Source: Alisma plantago-aquatica (lineage: Eukaryota; Streptophyta; Magnoliopsida; Alismatales; Alismataceae). From it: a stretch of DNA of 64,000 nucleotides. The stretch lies in NCBI GenBank assembly GCA_963693085.1, contig OY856412.1:1061222744-1061286743 (forward strand), given 5' to 3'. The notes under the pieces are model-generated. The model did not search any database. It saw only the letters and a list, made by a program, of their open reading frames with translations, and was not told the origin of the DNA. How positions within the stretch are numbered: position 1 is the stretch's first letter; the number at the start of each line of letters is the position of its first letter. The position numbers and the translations under genes were made by a program. This document shows, piece after piece, positions 49,976 to 61,792 of this stretch.

Positions 49976-51333
49976 GTTTTATCCTACAAACTTAAATGGT
50001 GTAGCTTTGACCGATTTGACCGTTTGATTTTTAAGTTATAGAGCCTTAAAAAAATACCACTTTACAATTCTAAATGTAAAAAAACATATAAGGGCCAAAT
50101 GTGTTATTCTCAAGCCGAAGGTGTTATTTTCAAGCCGAATGTGTTATTATGTTATGACGTTGAATCTCATTGCCAAACCTTCTCACTTTTCTATATAGTT
50201 TCTCGTCTTAAAGAAAAAGATTCACAACCAATTGTCTTAGTAAAGAAAACAAACGTTATCAAAACTAGACATTACGATCTAGTTGACATACATGTGACTC
50301 AAAGCTTCTTCTACTAACAAAACCATCATAGATAAACTAAACATAAAGAATAACCTGACATGAAGAATCCATTTGACAGTGAAGTTTTATGCGCAAAAAA
50401 ATCAATTGAGTGAATGGAATATTTGTAAGCAATCTGTGTCGCCTTAGTTTAAGAAAACTTGTATATTGCAGACAAGTTGGCTAAGAGTAATCTAAAAAGT
50501 TTTATATATTTGTATAAAGAATAGGCCATCAACGTAACTTCTAACCTCTATAACTGGACTACAACGGTTATTGAAAGCTTCATTCGAATCCCTACCAGGT
50601 ATCACATTAGAAAAGCCGATATATGCCAAGTTTTTCACATGCAAAGGAGTGTTGAGAATTATTAGATGATATACTGATTATAGCAGTATGTGATTAATGT
50701 TTGCTTAAATTTATATTCTAGAGTGCCATACATGAGATCAATGGCTTGTCTAGGAACAAAACTTTGGCATATTGCATGTCGATAAGTAACAATCCATCCA
50801 AACAAAACAGTAACAACGCCTAAGATAAGATACAATGGTCAATGGGCTGCTTTCAAGCAAAAAGGTTACCAGGTTTCACGTATGTTGTCTATTTGGAGAT
50901 ATATCTAAATTTGTACCATTACAGATGACGCCTACAGTAACTTTTTTTTCACTAGCCTCGCCTAAATATAACAACACAAGCCAGATTTTGTTGTGTTGAT
51001 TTCATTAAAAACATTGAATGTAAAATGAGCCGAGACCTAATTTTAGCAAACTGAGATAAGTGGAGCTTTCCAATCTTTCAACATCCATATGTACAGCAGT
51101 ATATATAGAAGGCAAGTTCAGTGAACATAGAATTTGTTTCATAACCTCCGAGGATGGCGATTTCATTTTCAGCCAGCTATTCATTTGCACAGCATTGTAA
51201 ATGCTTACCTTTAATATGGTTTTGATTGCTTGATATATATATGGAATCAATGGGATACATTAATATAAAAGGAAACAAGAAACTCATCAATCACTTCGTG
51301 CCATCCGGATAGCAGCACCATGGGCCATACATT
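49976..51333. other. AT-rich stretch, no gene seen
   Basis: No recognised coding sequence, RNA gene or element end. Short open frames at 50099-50317 and 51005-51250 lack any known motif. The part next to 51334 could be 3' UTR or downstream flank of the kinase exon. Confidence 0.4.
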
Positions 51334-51580
51334 TCATTTTGTACAGCTTTGAACGATGAAATTGTAGCCAAGCTTATGCACTTCCTCAAGATAGTCCTTC
51401 CGAATGCAGCACAGTATCTCCCCACACTGCTGCATGCTCGGACGCCTTTGTTTGGTATGTTCTAAACAACGAGAGGCTAACTCTAGGATCATCTTCACGG
51501 CATTTTCGGTGGCGGAGGTTTTTGGAATGTGAGGGTCCAGCACATCAGTGGAATTCCCAGCCCTGAGTTTCCTCATGGCC
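51334..51580 (-). pseudogene. orphan last exon of a receptor-like protein kinase
   Basis: An acceptor TTTTGCAG precedes A-M-R-K-L-R-A-G-N-S-T on the minus strand. The exon reads V-L-D-P-H-I-P, A-S-R-C-L-E-H-T-K-Q, then R-R-P-S-M-Q-Q-C-G-E-I-L, and stops at 51334. This is the end of the kinase C-lobe (subdomains X-XI), with the conserved Arg before P-S-M. Plant receptor-like kinases typically end this way. Upstream exons (toward 53000) were not found, so it is either a gene fragment or the end of a gene whose introns contain the retroelements to the right. The reading frame is clean, which leaves a functional gene with very long introns possible. Confidence 0.65.
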
Positions 51581-51599
51581 TGCAAAATCCCCGAATGCA

Positions 51600-52855
51600 C
51601 AAAGGTGAAAACGATGAAAACCTGAAAGCTGTACTAGTATGTATATTGCTGAAATCAGAAGAATGCAAGCATTATTATTCGTAGCTACATATGTGTCTAG
51701 ATGTCTATTGTGATTATTGTTGTAGAATAACATCTCATAAAGAATTTAGTGTGTAGCTCTATCAAATGTGAATTTTGCAAATTATAGTACTGGAAGTAGA
51801 ATCAGATTCACTTTATATTCACTTGATTTCTGGTAGTTGGAAGAATTTATTCCAAATATGAATAAAGTTTATATTAAAGCATTCAAATTGGAACTAGCTG
51901 CTAACCGCCTTTCTTTTCACAGATCTGCTTAATTTCTTTATAGTTTGTACTCTTTGAGAGCTTCATCCTCACAAAGTCGCATGGCAGGGGAGATTTTTCA
52001 GAATTATAAGAAGGTATGGATGCTACATCTTGATAAGGGATTGGTAGATTTTATATGATTGTGATGATCTCTCTTGATTTGCAACTGAATACACAACCAA
52101 ACCTGGGTCAAAGGCATTATCAGATCTCAGCTTTTTAAAACACATTTCATTAAGTGTTGACCTGATGAACAGCTTTACCCTCATTCACTAAAAAGTTTTC
52201 AATTCACTTGAAAGGACATCCAGATCTATTTAGGGCTCAAATTTCAATTTCCTTATTCTGGTTTTGAGTATAAATACATAAATTAATAGTAAGTACAGGA
52301 TACGAAGAAGGCTCAGGAGGATTTTGTAACAGGGTTCAACTAAAACTTATGTTAGCATGCACCTTATGTTTTTATGGGATCATCTGTGAAAATTCTGAAT
52401 CAAATAATGTGAAAATGGGTTAAATGCTAAGATAGGCAATCATGGTATTTCTGCTACCACATAATCTGAATTTAACGATTTTGTCCACAATGGATTCTGC
52501 AAGTGGTACAACTATAATTGCAAACGTGCCCAAGTTATGCATTGGCCTGACTAGACATCAAGGCTCTTACAAAAATTTATCTGCATATTTTCCAGCATTT
52601 TTGTGTATATTCACATGTTATGTACATATATGTATAAACCATCTCATGTCTATTGAAAAATCAACACCCTAAAACATAACGTAAGAGAAGTGGTAGACTA
52701 AAAAAATTAAGTATTTAAAGGTGTATAAAAGCTTTTTTTTATAAACAAATGTCCAATCACCCAAAATTTGCTCGCTCTGATATTCCGAAAAGGTGTACTA
52801 GGTGCTCTCCTATTGGGCACCACGGTGCCACATTGACTTCGTGGTACAAAACATA
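51600..52855. other. AT-rich stretch, no gene seen
   Basis: No further kinase exon was recognised on the minus strand, and no element ends were seen. Open frame 52442-52672 has no known motif. Confidence 0.4.
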
Positions 52856-52859
52856 CTTT

Positions 52860-53060
52860 GACAACCCTCCAAGCAAGAAATGAGGTTTCGACGAAATCAT
52901 CAAAATTTCAAGAAAAAGTTCAATTTTGCCAGCATCTGCTACAATATCATGCGACTGTATTGCTATGTTAAAATCAATGAAATATTTTGCCCAAATTTTA
53001 GAATTTTCCTAGGAAACTGTAAAGTTTACTTATCTCCCACATGAAGGACCCCCCCCACCT
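52860..53060. repeat. dispersed repeat, copy 1
   Basis: AATGAGGTTTCGACGAAATC through CTTATCTCCCACATGAAGGA is clearly related to 59812-60010, with scattered differences and small gaps. Family unknown. The CATCAAAATTTC-like wording recurs near 60100 and 61360-61480. Confidence 0.75.
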
Positions 53061-53355
53061 AACCCATATATAATTGAATAAAATGATGCATATAAGAAGA
53101 TCTCTAAGCTCTGAATTGACAGTAGAGACCTCTGATACATCGACTCTGTTGGTAGATATCTATGGTTTTTAAATAATGACACATCTTCCCATAAAATATG
53201 CATTCTGAGGCAACTCCTATACATAATCTACATGGCTTTATTTTTACATCTACATGTCATATATCTTCTTGCAATTCATTCATGTGAAATGTGGTGCCGC
53301 AATGCAACGTGCAATGCAGCGTTGAGAGAGGCCATAGGCACATGCATGTTGTGAG

Positions 53356-53658
53356 TTGCAGTGGGTTCAATCTATACTTTCTGAATTAAAGATTCCTATT
53401 TTGTCTCCTATAGAACTCAGATGTGACAATCAAGCGGCCATATACATTGCTAAGAATCCAGTCTTCCATGAACGTACTAAGCACATTGAAGTTGACTGCC
53501 ACTTTATCAGAGACCAGATCAAGAATGGAACTGTTGTGACTCCACATGTCAAGTTTGAAGATCAACTTGCAGATTTTCTTACGAAGCCATTGAGTCCAGC
53601 AGCTTTCCAGAGTTTTTGCAACAAGCTGGGTCTACACGATGTGTACACTCCAACTTGA
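53356..53658 (+). pseudogene. Copia RNase H C-terminus remnant
   Basis: R-C-D-N-Q-A-A-I-Y-I-A, then [13 protein letters not shown] and Q-L-A-D-F-L-T-K-P-L form the end of a Ty1/copia pol, intact to its stop. Directly downstream is the polypurine tract TTGAGGGGGAG. Nothing of the rest of pol lies upstream, so this is the 3' tail of a truncated element. Confidence 0.92.
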
Positions 53659-53815
53659 GGGGGAGTGTTAATATATTTCGTATTTATTCTATTTTGTAAT
53701 TTCTATATCCTGCTGGACCTCTATGTAAATTATCCAGTTTCTCTTATTAATAAAAAGGGAGAAGGCCATGGTAGACAAGGACATCAACTCCTACCGTAGT
53801 CAATTATAACGAACA
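53659..53815 (+). repeat. probable Copia 3' LTR after the RNase H remnant
   Basis: After the polypurine tract the sequence TGTTAATATATTTCG begins a probable short LTR of about 150 bp, possibly ending near AACGAACA at 53813. The 5' partner is not in the window, so the right end is a guess. Confidence 0.5.
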
Positions 53816-54358
53816 ATCACACATACTACTATAGAGCTGAATGCTCAAAAGTACCTTTTGTGGTTTAATGATGTCACAATTCTAGAAGAAAAGATGAAAT
53901 ATGTTGAACAAAGTCTCCTTGTATGAAGGGAATTGTAATGTATGGGCCCACCACCCAAGGCTCTAATAAAGTTTCAGAATAATGACATGTGCACATACCA
54001 TCATTGGCTTCGGTTGCGCACTTTATCCTCACTCACGCACAACCCAGGATCAACTTCCCCACAAGTCACTCATCCTAGTACTACTTTGAGTTGAGCACAC
54101 TCAAGTGTGGAGTACCTATTGATGGGTTAATTGAAAAGGAGTCGCACCTTGGTGATATGATAGTCCAATCATTCTTTTTTAGATTATTTTATCCCGAAGC
54201 CTCAAATCATAGGATGTTACATACAAAGTATAGCCTAAGGTATAAGAAAATATTCGATTGGGTAGCACGGAACATTGTAATGCCTCCTATGTTAATGTTC
54301 TATATCTTCAATAATTGAAACAGTTGTCCCTACTAAGAAACATTCCTTGCATTGAATA
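53816..54358. other. spacer, no gene seen
   Basis: No recognised coding content. CTAATAAAGTTTCAGAATAATG at 53963 and GGATCAACTTCCCCACAAGTCACTCATCCTAGTACTACT near 54050 resemble a 5S/Cassandra-type stretch (tcactcatcctagtactact is an inverted 5S C-box-like match), perhaps a decayed Cassandra LTR piece on the minus strand. Confidence 0.35.
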
Positions 54359-54363
54359 CCCTT

Positions 54364-54513
54364 TATTAGTATATGTGTTTTATGGTTTTATTCTTTGCTA
54401 TATGATTTTCTTTTATCCCATATTGCCTAGTTCAGTTTCTTACTCTCTTGTCTTATAAGAGAGAGAACATTGTAACCTTTTTCTACACGTCAAATAAGAC
54501 TTTCTATTCTATA
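54364..54513 (+). repeat. Copia 5' LTR (150 bp)
   Basis: Includes TTATAAGAGAGAGAACATTG and ends TTCTATA. It is followed at once by the tRNA-iMet primer site at 54514-54525. Confidence 0.95.
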
Positions 54514-54525
54514 TGGTATCAGAGC
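54514..54525 (+). promoter_or_regulatory. Copia primer-binding site (tRNA-iMet)
   Basis: TGGTATCAGAGC begins on the base after the LTR. Confidence 0.93.
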
Positions 54526-55295
54526 CCTATGATTCCCCCAGCCTCTCCAACCCTAATGCCTCCTCTCCTTTTCTAACCTAGCCCCCTTCCCATCAACCCT
54601 AGTCGCCGCCACCCCCACCCTTCCCCCCTGCGCCGCCAACCTGGCCACCCCCTACTGTCGCTGCCCCTCCTCCCCTCCAGTCCCTGTTGCCACCCCCACT
54701 TCTCACCTCCACTCCCTTGCCACCGCCCACCCACCCATCCTCCTCACCTTCCTTTCCTCTTTCTGCCACCACCCTCACCCTTTCTCCTCTTGCCGCCGCC
54801 GCTGCCCCCCCACCACTGAGCCAACCTTCGCCGCCACTACACCTCCATCCCTTCCCACTGATGTCCCCTCCACCCGCAACCCACCACCATCTTCTCTCCG
54901 CCATCTGGCCTCAAAATTCCTCCTCTTTCCTTCATCCTAGTCTCTCATCGTCTCCGGGTACTTTTAAAAATTGCATGTTGAAGTTCTAAAAGGTCTACGT
55001 TTGTTATCTGTCTGCGCTTCATGGTGGAGTAACTTTCTCTATATGGTGGCATAGGTCTTTCTCTGATCTTTACTGCCCCTCTATGGGTTTCTTAGATCTG
55101 ATGCTTCAGATTGCTGCAGCTACCTACTGCCCCGTTGTGGGTTTCTCAGATCTATTGATCCCCGACTTCTAGTGCCCATGAGTTGGGTTACATCTATTGC
55201 TCTTGGCTAACTCCTGTTGTTGTCTCATGCCGCTGCCCCTAAGTTGGGTCTTCCTACGTCTTGCCGACGGACTTGCCATCTGACATATTTTTCTC
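54526..55295 (+). other. Copia leader, C-rich
   Basis: A pyrimidine/C-rich leader (CCGCCACCCCCACCC-like, 54600-54910) lies between primer site and gag start. Long Pro/Ser open frames here are compositional. No conserved domain. Confidence 0.6.
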
Positions 55296-56320
55296 ATGGC
55301 GTCTGTTGAGTCACTTAGCACGCTCTGCGTTACTACTATAAAGTTCTTTAACTATGACACTTGGTCTGCATTATTCGAGCTCTATGTCAAAGCTCAAGGT
55401 CGTTACTCACATCTCATCTCTGCTGCCCCGGCTGTACTTGCAAAGAACGCTGATGATAAAACTAAGCAAGCCTACGATCTGTGGACTAATAAGGACTCTA
55501 GAGTTATGACCTGGATAGTCAACAGTGTTGAGCCCAAAATCAGTCAGTCGCTTCGTCGGTTCTGCATTACTAAAGCCATGTGGGACCAACTCTCACATGT
55601 TTATTCTCATCAGCCAAACCCGAAGAAAGTGTTTGAAATTTTCAAAGAGTTGGACAAAAAGGAGTATTCTACTATGAGTCTGTAGAGGACTACTACAACC
55701 AATGTTGTGCACTCTGGGATGAGTTTGAAATCTATCACCCACTCTCTACTGATATCACAAAACTACAACGCCATAACTTCAACTTGTGCAATTCCTTGCC
55801 GGTTTACCACACTCCTCTGGCGTCGTCGATCAGATCATGTCAAGCGACCATTTTCTACTCTACGAGCTGTCCTGAAACGGGTTCAATGGTTACCATTTGT
55901 CTCATCTTTCTCGCTCGATCAATCTGATGTTGTTGCTTTGGTTGTTCGTTCCAGAGACTCATGCTGTGGTCGTGGCCACAGCTGAGGTCGTAGTTGTGGC
56001 CACTCTACTGCTGGGCCTAGTCGTGGTTCTTCATCATCTGATCCAGGCCTATCTACTTCTGGGCAACGCTATGGCAATTTCTACAAACGCACAAACCATA
56101 CTGAAGATTGATGTTGGATCAAACAATGTAAGCCTGCATGGGCCAATCAGGTTACTACTGATCAACCTAACTCTGCATCATCCTCACCGTCCCAGCCATC
56201 TGCGGATTGGATTCGCTCTGAGTTTGAGAAGCTACTTCAGGCTTGTCTCAACTCCTCCACTACTGATGCTTCTGTTAAGGGAGGTTATGCTCTTCTTGCC
56301 TCCTCTACATCTTATGGTAA
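55296..56320 (+). pseudogene. Copia gag
   Basis: From ATG 55296 the frame gives W-S-A-L-F-E-L-Y-V-K-A-Q-G, A-Y-D-L-W and M-W-D-Q-L-S-H-V-Y, a plant Copia gag (UBN2-type) core, to a TAG at 55683. The remainder continues in other frames to about 56300. The zinc knuckle is not clearly readable, so there are at least two disabling changes. Confidence 0.85.
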
Positions 56321-57560
56321 AAATAAATGGATGATTGATCCTGGCTCTACTTCCCATATTTCTGAAAATTCTACATCGTTTTCTGAATTAAAAAATCTTC
56401 TATTTCACCTGTTACTCTAGCTGATGGTTCTCAGACTCCAGTTTCTGGCGTAGGGCATATATGCACTCCTGGCAATCTCTTATTGTGCTCTTCCCTTTAT
56501 CTTCCTAAATTTCCATTGAACTTGCTATCTGATATTCGTATTATGAAGAGCCTTTGGCTCTCTATCACCTTTGACCCAGATGGTGTAATTTTTTAGGATC
56601 TCTGCATGAGGATGAAGATTGGTTCGGTCCATGAGGGACCAAATGGATTATACAAGGATACGCCAAAGACTGATGTGCTGATGACGACATCTGTGATAGG
56701 CCTCTAATGGCATTATCGTCTTGGCCATCCATCTATTGCCAAACTAAAACATTTAATTCCTGCAATTTCAGATTCTATTTTTCATTGTGGAACTTGCCAG
56801 CTTGGCAAACAAACACGTTCTAGTTTTTCCAAGAAACCCTGTATTGGTTCAAAAAAACCTTCTGTAATTGTGCATGATGATGCTTAGGGTCCATGTTTAG
56901 TCCCAAGTATCTCTGGGTTTTGGTACTTTATGAGCTACATTGATAATTTTTCTAGAATAACATGGTCGTTTTTATTGAAAGATCACTCTCACATTATAAT
57001 ACTATCACCTCATTCTTTGCTAAATTCGTCTACAGTTTGACAGACAAATCAAAATTTTTACATCGATAATGCTCTAGAGTTTGTGCAATCTTCTGTCAGC
57101 CAATTTTGTCGTAAAATGGGTACTATTCATCAAACTACATGTTCACACCCCCAATAAAATGGGGTTGTTGAGCGCAAGAATCGACATTTCTAGAGGTTGC
57201 CTTAACTCTTCTTTTTTACTACAATGTACCCAAAACCTTCTGGCCTGAAGGTATTTTCACTGCCTGCTCTCCTATTAACTGCATGTCATCCTCTGTCCTT
57301 AGCAATCAGGTTTCTTATCAAATCTTTTACCCTGATGCCCCTCTATTTGTTGTGCCCCCTCATATTTTTCAAAGTACTTGCTTTGTCAAAAGCTTACATC
57401 TTGGCTTAACTAAATTAGATCCGCAGTCCACAAAATGTGTTTTCTTGGGCTACACTCTGACTCAGAAAGGGTACAACTGTTGTGATCCGTCTACAAAGAA
57501 ATAGTTTGTCAACGCCAATGTTGTTTGAGCATATGCCATTCTATACTCTACAGAAGGATC
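56321..57560 (+). pseudogene. Copia protease and integrase
   Basis: W-M-I-D-P-G-S-T-S-H near 56325 is the protease active site, with Pro where Ser is usual. W-H-Y-R-L-G-H-P-S near 56708 and C-G-T-C-Q-L-G-K near 56790 form the integrase HHCC finger. The core follows with Y-I-D-N-F-S-R-I-T-W near 56935 and D-N-A-L-E-F near 57065, and the C-terminal F-L-G-Y region near 57445. Stops and shifts are frequent. Confidence 0.88.
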
Positions 57561-57764
57561 TGATTTGTGATCTGATATGTTATGTGATATACCTCTACCT
57601 GAGTCAGATGAACCTGACTTGCAGACTACAAAATGTTGCACCACCACCGACTCTGAAAGTGCATCAACGAAGACTAAAAGCTACAACTCCATCCATGGCC
57701 CTTCCTACACCAATTCCTTCATCCTCGTCGGCATATCAGTATCATCCTTAGGTATTTTCTGACT

Positions 57765-58475
57765 TAGATGTTTTGATTAGTCTCTGTAAAGGGACCCGGT
57801 CCTTTACTATAAAGTATCAACCCGATGGCACTATTGAAAGATTGACGGCTCGCCTTGTCGCCAAAGGCTATAATCAAACATATGGTGTTGATTACTTTGG
57901 GACTTTCTCTCTTGTTGAACGCTTGAATTATGTTCATGTTCTTATCTATGTGGTTGTAAACTGTGATTGGCATTTGTTTCAGTTGGATGTTAAAAATGAT
58001 TTTTTATATGGCAACCTGCATGGGGAGGTATACAGGGAGCAACCACCGGGGTTTTTTGCTCAGGGGAGTATTCTAAAGTGTGCAGGTTACGCAAAGCTAT
58101 ATATGGATTGAAACAAAGTACACATGCTTGGTTTAACAAATTAAGTAACATTCTTCAAAAATTTAACTTCCACCGTTCTAATTTTGATCACTCACTATTT
58201 GTTAAGAAAACTTTCTCTGGCCTTGTAATACTGATTATTTATGTTGGAAGTAATCAAGCAAGCATTCAGGCTACTAAAGAATACCTGAAAAAACATTTTA
58301 TCACAAAAGACCTAGGGAAATCGAGATATTTTCTGGGTATTGAAGTTTCTCGCTCCTCTCCAGGTATTTGTTTATTACAGCGGAAATATGTTCTGGATCT
58401 ATTGTCTGAAACTAGCATGCTTGGACCAAAACCTATTGCCACTGGGATGTTGTGTGTCACATTCTCAAAAATTTG
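57765..58475 (+). pseudogene. Copia reverse transcriptase
   Basis: R-L-V-A-K-G-Y-N-Q, Q-L-D-V-K-N-D-F-L-Y-G (first catalytic Asp) and Y-R-E-Q-P-P-G-F are clear. The expected Y-V-D-D is Y-V-G-S near 58240, so the catalytic Asp pair is lost. F-L-G-I-E-V and L-L-Q-R-K-Y-V follow. Frame shift near 58080. Confidence 0.9.
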
Positions 58476-59003
58476 AAAAAAATCTCCAGAGAAAGGTCTA
58501 TTCTATAGAAAACATGGACATTGTAAAATCATTGGATACAATTCTGGTTATGCAGGCATTAGGATAGATTGCAAATCTACATATGGTTACTATACCTTTG
58601 TGGGAGGTAATCTTATTACCTCGCGCAGTAAGAAACAGACTTTGGTTGCCCATTCTAGTGTTGAAGCTGAGTGTAGAGCTATGATTCATACTACTTGTGA
58701 ACTATTGTGGGTATGTGGTCTGCTGAAGGAGTTTGATATTTCTGATCCTCATCCTATCCCTATGTAATGTGATAATAAAGCCGCTATATTCATTGCTAGT
58801 AATCCAACATTTCATGAACGAACAAAACATATTGAAGTGGATTGGCATTTTGTTCGAGAAGTTGTATTATTTGGCAATATCTCTACCCCATACACTCACT
58901 TCTGATCAAGTAGCAGATATATTCACAAAGCTTCTTCCCAAGGCCAGATTCACTACCATGGTGGACAAGTTGGGCATGATTGATATCTGTGCTCCAGCTT
59001 GAG
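58476..59003 (+). pseudogene. Copia RNase H
   Basis: Readable as L-I-T-S-R-S-K-K-Q-T-L-V near 58610, S-V-E-A-E-C-R-A near 58660, [10 protein letters not shown] near 58770, [14 protein letters not shown] near 58815 and V-A-D-I-F-T-K near 58905, with frame changes. Confidence 0.88.
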
Positions 59004-59009
59004 GGGGAG

Positions 59010-59162
59010 TATTAGTATATTTGTTCTATTGTGTTATTCTTTGTATACGCTTTTCTTGTATTCCATATTGCCTAGTTCAGTTTCTTACTTACTCTCTTGT
59101 CTTATAAAAGAGAGAACATTGTAACCTTTTTCTACACGTCAAATAAGACTATCTATTCTATA
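59010..59162 (+). repeat. Copia 3' LTR (153 bp)
   Basis: Same start and end as the 5' LTR. A 4-bp TTAC duplication and a few substitutions account for the length difference. Confidence 0.95.
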
Positions 59163-59167
59163 CCCTT

Positions 59168-61615
59168 CAATCACATAATGCAAATGGAAAACTATTTTTC
59201 AAAGAGAAGGAGATAGGTATGTCAATAACTACATTGATGTGATTGAAACATATCTACTGTGAAACTTTAACATCTATGAAGCCTCTCAAGTCAAATGAAA
59301 AAAAGGAACAAGAATCATGCATAAATTAAGTCATATTTGACGCCTTGTATAGATCTCATCTAGTGTTTCAAAAAGCAGTTCGTGCGGCCGCATCATGCGG
59401 TTCAGCCCATTGGTCCCACCCTATATGTGTAAGTGGCCCTATATGCGGAAAGAGGTTGCATAAGCGGCCATGTGCGGGGTATATGTGGAGCATACCGACC
59501 GCTTAGTAGATATGAGTTTTACAAACATTCTTTCAATATAATATGTTTTAGTTGATTTCAAAATACTTACCCACACACACATGTACATATGCATATTTAG
59601 ATATTTGTTAAATACATACATACATATATATATATATATTATAATACATCTTATTATACTTACATACAATACACACAAACATCTTCAAACATCTAATAGT
59701 TTATTTTATTTTATGTATTTTGATGCATATGTACATTCATATGATATATAGACATTTATATATACACAAACATGCTCATACAACTTATATATTTACATGT
59801 CCATATCAAGGAATGAGGTTTCTATGAAATCGTCAAAATTTTGTGAAAATTTTGATTTCGTCAACATCTTCTACGAAATCATGTTGTTGTACCGTGGCGT
59901 CAAAATCAGGAAATCTTTTGCCTAAATTTTGAAATTTTTCCAGGATACAGTAAAATTTACTTATCTCCTACATGAAGGACGCCCCACACCTATCCCCATA
60001 TATAATTTTATCGCATAAAGCATGCATATAGGTGTAGAGCTCATACCTATAAAATTTCATGACTTAATCATTCATTTTGGCATCAAAATGGGCAATGTTG
60101 CAGTTATCAAAAATTCTATCAAAATTTCAATAAATTTTGGTTTCCATGTTGTTGAAACGGCATCAAAGTCAAATACCTCATTCCTTGGGCAATATGTATG
60201 TCTACATATAATACACATACATATCTCAAATATGTTGTGTGTACAAATATATAAATATTCAATATATCTACATCTATATTTGTATAGACACTTTGAAATA
60301 TCCATCATCGTAGATTCTACAAATTCAGTCTATGATTTTGTATGTTTAATATATATCATTTTTCTATATGTATAATTTATTAAAAAAACACATATACTCT
60401 CATACCGCATATACTCTATTCAGCATCCTTTGTGTCCGTATACCACATACCTCTTTTCAAAATCATGGTCTCATCTTTCCATTGATATGTTTCTAATCTT
60501 AAGGACCTATGCCAATGTACAAGCTTCCCTTAAGCTTATGACTTCAAAGATAATCACTCATTTCTATGATTCCTAAGCAACCTTAGTGTTGAAGGCTAAA
60601 AGAACTAAGCATATGCATAGATCTATGTGACGGAATGAACATCAAACTATGTGTAATTATATGTTACATTAAAGTGTAGTAATCAAACCATAGTTCCAAG
60701 ATGAGCTAGCATTGGTGGGCTCTAGCTAGGAGCTCGGTGCCACTTCTTTTATGTATTTTACTCTCTCTCACATACACTATCTCTTTTCTATAATGTTATA
60801 CACACATATAGATATACAAACTTCATAACCCGTGGAAGTGGCATTTTTTAGTTACAATTTTTTGCAGATATATAACAGTCAATTAGATATATCTACAAAA
60901 CATATAACTTAGAGACACAACATGCTACTTTCATGGGCAATATATGTGTGTGTACAATATATCATATATACATATAGAAAAAGAGAGAGATGTGAGCATG
61001 CACGTATCTATATATATGTATATAATGCAACTATACATAATCCATAGAAAATATAACTTAATAATGTATATGTGTAACATGAAAATGCTACCCATGCATG
61101 CAAGGTATGAAGCATGCTTATATATATATATAAATATGTCGGCTAAAGGAATTTAAGACTGGGTACTCGTAGCTTATATGTAACCACCTTATGTTAACCA
61201 TACTCGCCATACTCTAGCACCCAATCCGATCATATAGATTTATTGTATAGCCTTTAGATTAGATAAGTCCCAAAAATCATATCAATCCAACATTGTGGAT
61301 CTTCCCAATAATGATGTATATTTTCTAGTAAACTAAAAGTTCCAAAAATTATAGAAATCGTTGAATGTTTTTATCAAGGAAGAAAATGTCTGATTTCGAT
61401 GTTGTTTCGGTGACCACAGAAATAGAAATTTTGACAAATTTCGACAGAAATTTTGATAAATGTGTTCCTGGCGTTTCAACGGCAAAATTAATGAATTAAT
61501 TTATAAAATTTTACTAGAATGATCTACTAGTGTAGATCTACTCAAATATGTAATAATATTTCATATTGGATATGTGGGGGTGGGGTCTCATCATTTGTGA
61601 GTGAATGACCCTGAA
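59168..61615. other. AT-rich stretch, no gene seen
   Basis: No coding region was recognised. GTTTCAAAAAGCAGTTCGTG and GCGGCCGC near 59368-59395, with CATAAGCGGCCATGTGCGGG near 59458, resemble a MITE of the GC-rich palindromic type, but its right end is not clear. Several TA/CA/ATAC microsatellites (59565-59640, 60930-61140). Confidence 0.4.
59812..60010. repeat. dispersed repeat, copy 2
   Basis: Related to 52860-53060 over its length. It continues to CCATATATAATTTTATCGCATAA, which also has a counterpart at 53064-53090. Confidence 0.75.
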
Positions 61616-61617
61616 CC

Positions 61618-61730
61618 ATAGTTTTCAAGGCGGCCAGACGGTGGTCTGATTTGGCTGGGCGACTAGCCCGCCTAGGGTGCCTAGACATCCTAGGCGAGCG
61701 CCTAGTCGTTGACATATTTTTTTTTCCTAC

Positions 61731-61792
<62 letters not shown>

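Larger units (their letters stand above)
54364..59162 (+). mobile_element. Ty1/copia retrotransposon, full length, TA...TA LTR ends
   Basis: LTRs at 54364-54513 and 59010-59162 both start TATTAGTATAT and end TATTCTATA. They are flanked by the 5-bp duplication CCCTT (54359-54363, 59163-59167). The primer site TGGTATCAGAGC follows the 5' LTR directly and GAGGGGGAG precedes the 3' LTR. The gag, protease, integrase, RT, RNase H order is Copia. The coding region has several frame changes and stops. The ends are complete and the LTRs similar. The ends deviate from TG...CA. Confidence 0.95.

Noticed and set aside
54599..54989. Pro-rich or Gly-rich protein near the Copia leader
   Set aside because: Low-complexity C-rich leader between primer site and gag. 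No start context or domain supports it.
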